From the NCBI GenBank assembly GCA_019247515.1, contig JAFAOS010000048.1, positions 1-49,614 of the forward strand: a stretch of DNA of 49,614 nt. The letters run 5' to 3'. The stretch comes from Chloroflexota bacterium (GTDB lineage: Bacteria > Chloroflexota > UBA6077 > CF-72). Below are positions 31,846-39,680 of this stretch, piece after piece (position 1 is the first letter of the stretch; every line of letters starts with the position of its first letter). The position numbers and the translations under genes were made by a program. Under the pieces are notes generated by a model, which did not search any database, was not told the DNA's origin, and saw only the letters and a program-made list of their open reading frames with translations.

Positions 31846-32750
31846 TGGCGCCGCGTCGAGCGGAGTGCGTCGAGGTTCCCGAACCTTCGCCAGGCCCCGG
31901 CGAGGTCCGCGTGCGCATTGACGCGTGTGGCGTGTGCGGTTCCGACCTGAACTCTTGGCGCGGCGTACCGGGTGTGGAGTTTCCGCTGCCGGCCGGCGCG
32001 CCTGGGCACGAGACGTACGGCGAGGTGCTCGCCCTCGGACAGGACGTGGTAGGCCTCGGCGTCGGCCAGCGTGTCACGGGTCTGATGTGGAACGGATTCG
32101 CCGAGTCTGGCATCGCCAGCGTGGACAACCTGCTGCCGGTCCCGGTCGAACTGGGCCCCGGCCCCGTCATCGGCGAGCCGTTGGCGTGCGCGATGAACGT
32201 CATCCGCCGCTCCGGCGTCGCGCCTGGGGATCGGGTAGCGATCGTCGGCTTCGGGTACCTGGCGGCGCTCGTCGCTCACCTGCTTCCGACCGAACCTGGC
32301 GAGTGGATCGCGATTTCACGGCGGTGCGAGAGCCGCGCACTGGCCAGGCACATGGGCGCCAGCGCCGTGTACGACTTCAGCAGCGTGCCGGACAGCGCGT
32401 GGGACAGCTTCGATATTGTCATCGAAGCGACCGGCGTGCAGGCAGCGCTCGACGTCGCGACCTGGCTCACCGCCAGCGCTGGCCGGCTGGTCATCGCCGG
32501 CTACCACGCGGACGGACCGCGCACGGTCAACATGCAGAGCTGGAACTGGAAGGGCATCGACGTGATCAACGCCCACGCGCGCCGACCGGACGTGTATCTC
32601 GACGCGCTCCGCCGGTCGTTCGAGGTCCTCCGCCAGCGACCGCTGCCAGCCCTGGTCAGCCACACCTGGCCGCTGGACCGCGCTGCCGACGCGTTTGCGG
32701 CGGCCGAGGCGCGCCCGCCAGGCTTCACCAAGGGCCTGGTCATTCCATGA
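31827..32750 (+). CDS. Zinc-dependent alcohol/polyol dehydrogenase (MDR)
   Basis: A 307-residue medium-chain dehydrogenase. Catalytic zinc ligands are visible as C37 in ACGVCGSD and H61-E62 in PGHETYGEV; the structural zinc loop is missing, as in compact members. The NAD(P) site is VAIVGFGYLAALVAHLL. MQSWNWKGIDVINAHARRP is a feature of sugar or polyol dehydrogenase relatives. GTG 31827 gives MRALRLVAPRRAE, the usual opening, and overlaps the previous gene by 19 nt; GTG 31845 is possible. In this locus it probably oxidises a hydroxyl of the sugar precursor, together with the Gfo/Idh/MocA enzyme coded directly behind it. Confidence 0.88.
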   Translation: MRALRLVAPRRAECVEVPEPSPGPGEVRVRIDACGVCGSDLNSWRGVPGVEFPLPAGAPGHETYGEVLALGQDVVGLGVGQRVTGLMWNGFAESGIASVDNLLPVPVELGPGPVIGEPLACAMNVIRRSGVAPGDRVAIVGFGYLAALVAHLLPTEPGEWIAISRRCESRALARHMGASAVYDFSSVPDSAWDSFDIVIEATGVQAALDVATWLTASAGRLVIAGYHADGPRTVNMQSWNWKGIDVINAHARRPDVYLDALRRSFEVLRQRPLPALVSHTWPLDRAADAFAAAEARPPGFTKGLVIP

Positions 32751-33700
32751 CCACGGGTCTCGGCGTGGCCGGGCTCGGCGGGTTGGGGGAGGCCCTCATC
32801 AAGGATGCGGTTGCGACCGAGGGCTTGCGCGTCGTCGCGGTGCAGGACGTCGTGCCCGGCCGAGCGCGGGCGGTGGCCGAACAGTACGCGGTGGATTGGT
32901 CCGGCGAGCGCTTCGACGCATTGCTCGGCGCGCCGCGGGTGGACGCCATCGTCATCTGCACGCCCAATGCGCTGCACGCCGCGCAGGCACAGGCCGCGCT
33001 GGATGCCGGTAAACACGCGCTGGTCCAGAAGCCGCTGGCTTTGACGTGCGGCGACGCGCAAGCGACACTCGACGCGGCGCGGCGTGGCAACCGACTCCTG
33101 TTCGTGGATTACAGCTACCGGTTTCTCGACACGATCGCAGTCCTCCGTCAGCACCTGCCACATACGAACGCAATCCGCGGCGTCCGAGCGACGTTCCACA
33201 ACATTTACGGGCCTGGCGTTGAAAAGCGGTGGTTCTACGAGCCGGCGCTCAGCGGGGGCGGCGCGTTGACCGACCTCGGGGTACACTTGCTGGACCTCGC
33301 GGTGTGGATGCTCGCACCCCGAGAGGTGCGGCTGGAGTCCGTATCGTTTGCGGGCGACGGTCCGGTTGAAACGGACGGTCGCCTGCTGGTCGCGGCCGAT
33401 GGAATCCCGATACAGGTCGACGTCAGCTGGAACAGCCCGTTGCCCGCCACGCAGATATCGTTCGAGGTGCGGACGTCGGAGCACACGCTGCGGTGGGAAA
33501 ATGTCGATGGCAGCTTCTTTCACTTCCGCACGACGGTCGATGGACGAGTGGTCGCCGAGCGGGAAACAACGCTGCGCGAAGATACGCTGCGCGCGTTCAA
33601 GAGGGCGTTGGCAAGCGGAACCGCACCCTCCGTCGATACGCGAGTCTACGCGCTGCTGGACCAGGCCTACGGTCGGGACGCTCAGTCAGGTACCTCGTAG
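32747..33700 (+). CDS. Gfo/Idh/MocA-family oxidoreductase
   Basis: A 317-residue NAD(P)-dependent sugar oxidoreductase. The Rossmann motif is GVAGLGGLGEALIKDA, then DAIVICTPNALHAAQAQAALDAGKHALVQKPLALT, where the usual EKP is QKP. The C-terminal domain has LSGGGALTDLGVHLLDLAVWML, the GG.L.D.G.H motif that includes the catalytic His. ATGA overlap with the dehydrogenase stop. Together the two enzymes could make a keto- or epimerised sugar for the glycosyltransferases. The 3' end overlaps by about 19 bp the tail of the decayed permease on the other strand. Confidence 0.9.
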   Translation: MTTGLGVAGLGGLGEALIKDAVATEGLRVVAVQDVVPGRARAVAEQYAVDWSGERFDALLGAPRVDAIVICTPNALHAAQAQAALDAGKHALVQKPLALTCGDAQATLDAARRGNRLLFVDYSYRFLDTIAVLRQHLPHTNAIRGVRATFHNIYGPGVEKRWFYEPALSGGGALTDLGVHLLDLAVWMLAPREVRLESVSFAGDGPVETDGRLLVAADGIPIQVDVSWNSPLPATQISFEVRTSEHTLRWENVDGSFFHFRTTVDGRVVAERETTLREDTLRAFKRALASGTAPSVDTRVYALLDQAYGRDAQSGTS

Positions 33701-35322
33701 GGCACGCTCAGCACGCTCGTCCGCGGGCGGAACATCAACGCCCATTTCAACCGCTACGTCAGATAATTTCGCAGGAGTGGATGCACCAGCGGACCCGCAT
33801 CGTCTCGGGCAGCACCACCGTCACCACGGTCCGTGGTCCACCAGTGGACTGCAGGAAGTCGATGTAGCGTATGAGCGCCTCCGCCGTCTCACGATACGGC
33901 GACTCCAGGACCACCAGCGGAATGCCGAGATGTGTTGCGTTCCAATTGGTCTGCAACTGAGCGGCTGCCTTTCGGTCGTCGGTGACGTGCACCGCGGCGA
34001 CTCGCGCGGCCGCCTTCCGTCGCGCGCGCCGCCGAACAACGACTCCGCGTACGCGATGGCGTGCAGCGCCAGCCGGTCGGTATCGGGCCACCGGCACGAG
34101 CAGATGATGATCGAGGCTCTCGCGCTCCCGCTGCAAGAAGCCTCCGGCCTCCGATGTCTCGATGTGCAAGTGGGCCTGCAGCCGCCGATTGTGCGCACCG
34201 ACCGCGTTGATCGTCATGCGCCAGTGCCAGCCGTTGCCGCGCTTGCGCCACCAGCGAAGCACCATGCCGAGCTGCGAAAACGTGAAGGTGAGAAAACGCG
34301 CCGACGGTGAAGAGCGGCACCAGTCCCGCCACGCTGCCCTGGAACACCAGGATCAACACCGCCGAGACGGCGGCGATCAGGACAATGCCGTTGCTGAACG
34401 ACAGACGCACTCCCCGAGCCGAGAAGGCGCTCGGCACGTAGCCGTCATTGCCGAGCATTGCGAGCAGCCGCGGAAAATCCGCGAAGCCGGTGTCGGCGGC
34501 GAGCATCAACATCAGCAGCGCCAGACCCTGCAAGACGATGTACAGGGCGCCCTGGCCGACGAGCGTGCGCGTGACCTGGCTGAGCACGGTCTCGACTTCG
34601 TCAGGGTCCGCCACCACCCCGAGGCGCGCGCTGACGAAGGCGACTGCTTCGGTGGGTTGGGCCAGGAGCCCCGCGGCGCTCGGGGGCGGCACGTAGGTCG
34701 GCAGCCTGCCGGTCGTCGATCTATAGACGCCGAATGCCACGATCCCGAGCGTGCCCAGGATGTACAGGTGCACGGGTGCGGAGAACAGTGCCCGCCGCGC
34801 GGATACCGCGCAGGTTGGCAAGCATCAGAAATACCAGCACGCCCAGATTGATCAGGACGCGCGCGCCCGCCACGTCCGGCACCGCCGACGTCAGAGATTG
34901 CACGCCGGTCGCGATCGAGACCGAGACGTCGAGGGTGTAGTCGACCAGCAGCGCCGCCGCAGCGATCACCCCGAGTGTCGGCGCCAGGTAGGTTGTCGCT
35001 GGCTACGGTGTAGCCGCCGGCTCCGGTTGGGTAAGCCCGAATGGTCTGGAGGTACGAGGTGGCCCGATCGTCAGCAAGACGACGATCGAGATCCCGATTG
35101 GGACCGCGAGCCCATCGCCATCAGGATTCCGAGGCGCTCGGTCCGCTCGAGTCGGGTTGGCAGCGGCGCGCCCAGGGCCAGCCGCCGCAGCTTCGGCAGA
35201 AAACGACTGCCCGGCCCGCGCGGTTCTGGCTCGGAGCGAATCGAGTAGATGTTCGGCGCGACCTCGCGGACGCCGGGGACTACGGATTCGGTCTGTCGTC
35301 CTTCGTCGAGGTCCGCGGACAC
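33682..35322 (-). pseudogene. Decayed APC-family amino-acid permease with USP-like tail
   Basis: Fragments of one permease are found in order on the minus strand but in different frames. RFLPKLRRLALGAPLPTRLERTERLG (about 35215 down to 35138) is the N-terminal leader; AAALLVDYTLDVSVSIATGVQSLTSAVPDVAG lies at about 34965; FSAPVHLYILGTLGIVAFGVYRS at about 34780; ALYIVLQGLALLMLMLAADTGFADFPRLLAMLGNDGYVP, in the best-preserved block, near 34500; MVLRWWRKRGNGWHWRMTINAVG at 34265; a stress-protein-like tail (VAAVHVTDDRKAAAQLQTNWNATHLGIPLVV) near 33980; and the end RPRTSVLSVPYEVPD with TGA at 33684. The first membrane helix and the segment before VSARLGVVADP are deleted. At least four frame changes plus deletions argue for true decay rather than sequencing error. 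Confidence 0.8.
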
Positions 35323-35354
35323 GACCGGCCTAGTGCACAGGACATGCCGACACC

Positions 35355-35400
35355 AGCTCCTCTCCCTCTCCCTCTGGGAAAGGGCGGGGGTGAGGGGAGG
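35355..35400. repeat. REP-like element at the MFS gene stop
   Basis: CTCCTCTCCCTCTCCCTCTG then GGAAAGGGCGGGGGTGAGGGGAGG, an imperfect inverted repeat ending one base before the stop codon of the MFS gene. It resembles the 16121-16250 array (CTCTCCCTCTGGGAGAGG, GGTGAGGGTGC). A role in ending or stabilising transcripts is possible. Confidence 0.65.
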
Positions 35401-36837
35401 TTATGTGGACACTTGCTCGAGGATCGCCTGGCGCTGGTTGATGCCCCAGATGAGGACGAGCAGCGACGGCACCAGCGCGCCGGGAATCACCATGAACAGG
35501 ATCCAGCCGAGATGGTTGGGTCCCATCAGAAAGAGCACACCCGTCAGGGTGATGCCACCCCACGCGCCCAGGTGCCCCAGACCATCGGTCCAGCTGAAGG
35601 CCATGGACCGCATGCGCGTGGGAAATGACACGGCGGTGTAGTTGTACATGTTGAACAGCCACAGGCCACCGCCAATCGAGCCGAGCGTGTAGAACACGGC
35701 CATGGCCGGCGCGGTCGGCACCAGGAAAATCACAATGTACGACACGCTGAAAAGCACCGACAGCGCAAAGATCACCTTGCGGCGCTCCACTCGCTCTCCG
35801 AGCTGCGCATTCGCCCAGAACGCTCCGAAGCGGATGACGCCAGAAACAGTGATCAGCGCGAAAACGAACTGGGCGGTCATGCCGTGGTCGGCCATGTAGA
35901 CCGCCGCGAAGCTCGGCGCACCGTAGACGATACCCGCGTAGCCAAGAAACCAGGCCGCGAGCAGAATCAGCGTGCGCTGTCGATACAGGCCGCTGGTAAA
36001 CAGCTCGCGCCAGGCCCCGCGGCCAGCCTTCACCACCGGACGTGGCGCGGAATCGGGCTCCGGCAATGGCTCGCGCGTGTACCGCTGGCAGCGATTCTCG
36101 AGCACCTCGATTGCCTTTTCGGCGTCGGCCTGACGGCCGTGCGCTTCGAGCCAGCGCGGCGACTCGGGCAGACGCCAGACAAGCAGCGGCAAGAGGATAA
36201 ACAGCTGAGAGATGGCCATCAGGTAGACGTACCACTGCCAGTGACTGGGAATGAGCCAGAACGCCAGCAGTCCGCTGATGACGGTGATCACCGCCGTCAC
36301 GCTTTGCGAGCCAAGCAGTACGCGGTTGCGGACGGGAGGAGGCACGATCTCGGAGATGTACACCGCGTGTGTGGCGACGATGGCGCCAACACCCAGCGTG
36401 CTCAGGATGGACAGGACCACGAGTGCCCAGAAATTCGTGACGAACGCGAATGGCCAGACGAAGATGCCGGCGAGGAAGGCTGCCGCCATGATCGCCGGAC
36501 GGCGACCGTAGCGGTCCGAAAGCTGGCCCATGACGAACGCGCCGATGAGTACGCCCAGGCCCACTTCCAGGGCCTGGATCACCGCGTACTGCACCACGGT
36601 CAGCACGTTGGCGGGTGCCCAGACGAACGGATATAGCCGGCCCGCGATGCCGTCGGTATCGACGATGATCAGCCCCCAGGCGATCTGTGTCAGAATTGCC
36701 AGCTCCCATTGCACGGGTGTCAACGGCAACCGGTCGATGCGAGCGGCAATCCTGCCTGGCACCGGCGTGGGCGCCTGGACGGCAACGCCGTTGGTCACCG
36801 CAGCTGGAGAAATCCCGGAACCTGCCACCTCGGTCAT
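35401..36837 (-). CDS. MFS transporter (sugar/organic-acid porter type)
   Basis: A 478-residue inner-membrane transporter with twelve predicted helices. Motif A between helices 2 and 3 is GQLSDRYGRRPAI; a PESPRWLEAHGR motif after helix 6 is typical of the sugar-porter and aromatic-acid porter groups; helix 10 region FPTRMRSMAFSWTDGLGHLG also fits. A central cytoplasmic loop (about 220-265) links the halves. The substrate cannot be told, but the following genes (flavin monooxygenase, intradiol dioxygenase, sugar-acid enzymes) make an aromatic or sugar acid plausible. The N-terminal 30 residues are a soluble extension; a later start is possible. Confidence 0.9.
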   Translation of the reverse strand: MTEVAGSGISPAAVTNGVAVQAPTPVPGRIAARIDRLPLTPVQWELAILTQIAWGLIIVDTDGIAGRLYPFVWAPANVLTVVQYAVIQALEVGLGVLIGAFVMGQLSDRYGRRPAIMAAAFLAGIFVWPFAFVTNFWALVVLSILSTLGVGAIVATHAVYISEIVPPPVRNRVLLGSQSVTAVITVISGLLAFWLIPSHWQWYVYLMAISQLFILLPLLVWRLPESPRWLEAHGRQADAEKAIEVLENRCQRYTREPLPEPDSAPRPVVKAGRGAWRELFTSGLYRQRTLILLAAWFLGYAGIVYGAPSFAAVYMADHGMTAQFVFALITVSGVIRFGAFWANAQLGERVERRKVIFALSVLFSVSYIVIFLVPTAPAMAVFYTLGSIGGGLWLFNMYNYTAVSFPTRMRSMAFSWTDGLGHLGAWGGITLTGVLFLMGPNHLGWILFMVIPGALVPSLLVLIWGINQRQAILEQVST

Positions 36838-36968
36838 GTGCGCCCCCGACTCCTGCGCAATCGTGTGCGTCTACACGTCGAACGCCAACTCGGCTCCCTG
36901 TCCTGGGCGGCGCTGTTGCGGGCGGCCGCCTCCACCGAACGTATCTCGCGCCCGGAACCGTGTCAAGC

Positions 36969-37077
36969 AACGTCTAACAGGTTGATGAACACCCCTCGAA
37001 GGGCTCCACCTTTCGAGGTGCCGGGAATTCTTCTCTGGAGAGAAGCAGACCTCGTCAGCAACCTGTTAGGTGACGTT
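36969..37077. repeat. Dispersed hairpin repeat, copy C, with terminal inverted repeats
   Basis: Bounded by AACGTC then TAACAGGTTG (36969-36984) on the left and CAACCTGTTA (37059-37068), GGT, GACGTT (37072-37077) on the right. The 10-bp inner arms and 6-bp outer arms are perfect inverted repeats. Inside are the core GAAGGGCTCCACC, a hairpin CACCT-TTCG-AGGTG (37007-37020) with a UUCG tetraloop, and CTTCTCT-GG-AGAGAAG (37030-37045). It could be a small non-autonomous mobile element or a structured RNA. Confidence 0.65.
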
Positions 37078-37083
37078 GGCAGG

Positions 37084-37143
37084 TGATGACAAACGTCTCG
37101 AAGGGCTCCACCGTAAGTGGAATCACTGAACCTGCGTTCCTCA
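37084..37143. repeat. Dispersed hairpin repeat, copy D
   Basis: Starts TGATGAC and contains GAAGGGCTCCACC, GTAAGTGGAA (37100-37122), with hairpin CCAC-CGTAA-GTGG, then AACCTGCGTTCCTCAG as in copy A. The imperfect end pair TGATGAC/TTCCTCA replaces the perfect one of copy A. It adjoins copy C directly. Confidence 0.7.
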
Positions 37144-37243
37144 GCGGGCGCTCGCCCACGTGTGTGGCCGCCACGTTTTGACCGTGCACAGTCGAGTGAA
37201 AACCGGCGTTGCTCTCCCGCGAGCGCACCGCCGGTCGGCATGA

Positions 37244-38500
37244 CTACTTCGCCGTCGCAGGTTCCCATACCGCTGAAGCGGCCCTCGTGGGCTCCTGCGC
37301 AGCGTAACCCTGGATGGGTGTGTCCCAGTCGATGCGGTAGCCCTGCACCCAGCCGAACATCTTTTCCGGGCTGGCAAAGGTCTTGACCGCCACACGCATC
37401 ATCAGCGTCATCAGCGCGCTGGCGATCGGTCCGGCGGCTTTGCGCTGATTGGCGCGCGCCGCCTGGGCCGCGATGCGGGTGACCCTCTGCCGGCGGAGCT
37501 GCTCGTACGCGGCGAACGCTACGGAAGGATCGTCGATGTCCCGCAGACAGCGCGCCAGCTCGACCGAGCTTTCGACCGCCAGCGACACACCCTGACCGGA
37601 GCTGTGGTTGGGCGCGTGCGCGGAGTCGCCGACGAGCACCATCCGGCCCCGGCGCCAGTGCGGCACTTCGGGCAGCATGTCCGTCGAGCCCAGCGCCAGG
37701 ACACTCTCGGGAATCGCGTGCGCGATCAGCTGTTCAGCGGGCACGTCGCCGGCGTAGGTGTCGCCGAGGCGAGTCAGCCAGTCGCGCGTCGGGATCGACC
37801 GCGCTTCGGCCGTGGACATGTACTGCTTGCTCGGCAGGTTCGCGAACCAGGCGGGGCGGCCGTTCGGTTGCAGCCAGTAGCCGAGGAAGGCGCGCTTGCC
37901 TTGCACAAAGTAGATCGCGTCCGTGCGGCCAGGCAGCTCGAGGTCGGACTCACCGCCGAGACCCAGCAGACCGTCGGGCCGCGGTTCCGGGGCCTCGGAA
38001 TCGATCAGCTTGCGCACGGTGGAGTGGATCCCGTCGGCGCCGATGAGCACGTCTGCCGTGGCGGTCGTCCCATCCTCGAAGGTGGCAGTGATCGCCGTGT
38101 CCGTTTCGTGCACCGCGACCAGACGCTTGGCGTGCTCCAGGTGGATGCCCTGGGCGGTGGCCGCGCCGCGCACCACGCGGTACAGGTCTGACCGCCACAT
38201 GAGCTGGCTGTCCGGCAGGCCGGGCAGGGCGGGCACCTGCATGATCGGTTTGCCGCATGCATCGGCCATGACCATGGCCTTGATCGGCTGACCGATGCCG
38301 CTGACGGCTTGATCGAGGCCGAGGATGGCCAGGGCGTTGAGCCCGTTGGGGGCGACCATGAGCATGCCGCCGAGGCCATCGGCGGTAGACGAATAGGCCT
38401 CGTACACGGTGGCGCGGATGCCGGCCTTGTGCAGGGCGAGGGCGGTGGCGGGCCCGGCGATGCCGCCGCCGATGACGAGCGCTGATTGGATGTTCCGCAT
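37244..38500 (-). CDS. FAD-dependent monooxygenase (PHBH/TetX-like)
   Basis: A 418-residue group A flavoprotein monooxygenase. Visible motifs are the dinucleotide fold GGGIAGPATALAL (from residue 11), the DG motif VLIGADGIHSTVR, and the GD motif VLVGDSAHAPNHSSGQGVSLAVE that binds the ribityl chain. Such enzymes hydroxylate aromatic or polycyclic compounds with NAD(P)H and O2. The gene is divergent from a TetR-type regulator, and palindromic operator-like sites begin 22 bp before its start, a layout seen in drug- or aromatic-inducible monooxygenases. The substrate is unknown; both catabolism and inactivation of an antibiotic-like compound are open. AGAGAG precedes the ATG. Confidence 0.92.
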   Translation of the reverse strand: MRNIQSALVIGGGIAGPATALALHKAGIRATVYEAYSSTADGLGGMLMVAPNGLNALAILGLDQAVSGIGQPIKAMVMADACGKPIMQVPALPGLPDSQLMWRSDLYRVVRGAATAQGIHLEHAKRLVAVHETDTAITATFEDGTTATADVLIGADGIHSTVRKLIDSEAPEPRPDGLLGLGGESDLELPGRTDAIYFVQGKRAFLGYWLQPNGRPAWFANLPSKQYMSTAEARSIPTRDWLTRLGDTYAGDVPAEQLIAHAIPESVLALGSTDMLPEVPHWRRGRMVLVGDSAHAPNHSSGQGVSLAVESSVELARCLRDIDDPSVAFAAYEQLRRQRVTRIAAQAARANQRKAAGPIASALMTLMMRVAVKTFASPEKMFGWVQGYRIDWDTPIQGYAAQEPTRAASAVWEPATAK

Positions 38501-38522
38501 GCTCTCTTGTCTCTCTCTTTTC

Positions 38523-38609
38523 TAGAACGGTGTTCTATTGCTCGAACGACATTCTAGCGGTGCCTCGATCGCTTGTCAATCGGTGTTCGAGTATCGAACA
38601 ATGTTCTTG
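38523..38609. promoter_or_regulatory. Palindromic operator cluster between monooxygenase and tetR
   Basis: Half-sites GAAC/GTTC with a 3-bp spacer recur: TAGAAC-GGT-GTTCTA (38523-38537, perfect 6-bp arms), TCGAAC-GAC-ATTCTA (38542-38556, imperfect), GTTCGA-GTA-TCGAAC (38585-38599, perfect, opposite half-site order) and TCGAAC-AAT-GTTCTT (38594-38608). They fill the gap between divergent genes and overlap the presumed TetR start, so the TetR protein probably represses both genes. Confidence 0.7.
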
Positions 38610-39347
38610 AAGGTCATGCACCCGCCCCTGCCCGCGCCGCCCTGGCGCGCCGACACCCGCGGCCGAGCCGCACCACCCCGCGCGCCCATCACCCGCGAGG
38701 CGATCCTCGACGCCGCCGCGCGCATCCTCGATCAGGACGGCATCGACGGCCTGTCCATGCGCCGCGTCGCCGACGAGCTGCATACCGGCCCCGCTTCGCT
38801 CTACTGGCACGTGCGCAATAAGGAGGAGCTCCTGCAGCTCCTCTTCGAGCGCATCAACGACGAGATCGAGCTGCCAGCGCCCGACCCTGCCCACTGGCAG
38901 GCGCAGCTAAAGCTCCTGGGACGCCAGGTCCGCGCCGCGGCCCACCGCCACCGCGACTACGCGCGCCTGTCGCTCGGGCGCATCCCATCCGGGCCGTCGC
39001 TGGCCCGCTTTGCCGAATGGCTCTTCCAGCTCCTGGGACCCGTCGGGGTGCCCGACAAGGTCATCGCCTATTGTGGCGACCTGTTCAGCCTGTACGTGGG
39101 CGCCTTCGCGTTCGAGGAAAGCCTGGGTCCGTCCTCGCCGACGGGCGAGCCGATGCCCGCGGAGCAGATCGCCGAGATGTTCCGCGACTACTTGCGGTCC
39201 TTACCAGCCAGCCAGTTTCCCAACGTGCATCGCAAAGCAGGCCTGCTGTTCGGCGGCGACGCCGACGAGCGGTTCGAGTTTGGAATGGAGGTGCTGATCA
39301 GGGGCATCGAGAGCTACGTCTCGGATGCGCCCGTCTCGGGAATGTAG
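38601..39347 (+). CDS. TetR-family repressor (TetR_C_1 type)
   Basis: A 248-residue regulator. The helix-turn-helix is ITREAILDAAARILDQDGIDGLSMRRVADELHTGPASLYWHVRNKEELLQLL, a textbook TetR N-terminus, and the C-terminal part (PSLARFAEWLFQLLGPVGVPDKVIAYCGDLFSLYVGAFAFEE, MFRDYLRSLPASQFPNVHR) resembles the TetR class C-domain that binds tetracycline-like or aromatic ligands. ATG 38601 (overlapping the last operator) and ATG 38616 are both possible starts. An N-terminal Pro/Arg-rich tail precedes the HTH. It is expected to control the divergent flavin monooxygenase and itself, with derepression by the monooxygenase substrate. Confidence 0.9.
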   Translation: MFLKVMHPPLPAPPWRADTRGRAAPPRAPITREAILDAAARILDQDGIDGLSMRRVADELHTGPASLYWHVRNKEELLQLLFERINDEIELPAPDPAHWQAQLKLLGRQVRAAAHRHRDYARLSLGRIPSGPSLARFAEWLFQLLGPVGVPDKVIAYCGDLFSLYVGAFAFEESLGPSSPTGEPMPAEQIAEMFRDYLRSLPASQFPNVHRKAGLLFGGDADERFEFGMEVLIRGIESYVSDAPVSGM

Positions 39348-39370
39348 CCGACCGCTCGGGTCGTGTCGAC

Positions 39371-39680
39371 GACAAGGGGAAGACCCCTTGACCCCCGTCT
39401 GGGGGAGGTCGCCGACAGGCTTCAACCGCCCACCGAGACGGTGTCACCGACCACCCAACAGTCCCCTGGGGGTCGTAGGGGTCTCCCCTACCCTTCGACA
39501 CGAGTCAATTCATCCGCCACCGAGGCGGTGTCACCGACCACCCCAACAGTCTCCTGGGGGTTGTAGGGGTCTCCCCTACCCCTTCGACACGAGTCAATTC
39601 ACCCGCCATCGGATGGCGGTGTGACCGGCAACCCCAACCATCCCCGTGGGGTCGTAGGGGTCTCCCCTACCCTTCGTCAT
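39371..39680. repeat. 87-91-bp tandem repeat with conserved hairpins
   Basis: Three units begin near 39431, 39518 and 39609. Each has a CACCG-AGR-CGGTG hairpin (in unit 3 replaced by CCGCCATC-G-GATGGCGG), a C-run/G-run pair, and the palindrome GTAGGGG-TCT-CCCCTAC (39475-39491, 39563-39579, 39654-39670). The last unit runs into the kinase gene, whose stop codon is in the palindrome. Before unit 1 are AAGGGG-AAGA-CCCCTT and CCCCC-GTCT-GGGGG hairpins that could end tetR transcription. Confidence 0.85.

Larger units (their letters stand above)
36838..37243. other. Intergenic stretch with two hairpin repeats
   Basis: About 400 bp between the starts and ends of two leftward genes with no credible reading frame. 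The first 130 bp are the leader of the MFS gene. The rest holds hairpin repeat copies C (36969-37077) and D (37084-37143) and about 100 bp up to the stop of the flavin monooxygenase where I see nothing else. Confidence 0.6.

Noticed and set aside
33348..34310. Plus-strand gene downstream of the Gfo/Idh/MocA gene
   Set aside because: Arg/Ser-rich shadow frame. The minus strand of the same region shows ordered permease fragments instead.
39431..39670. CRISPR array
   Set aside because: The 87-91-bp units are homologous along their whole length, so there are no unique spacers, and no cas gene is near.
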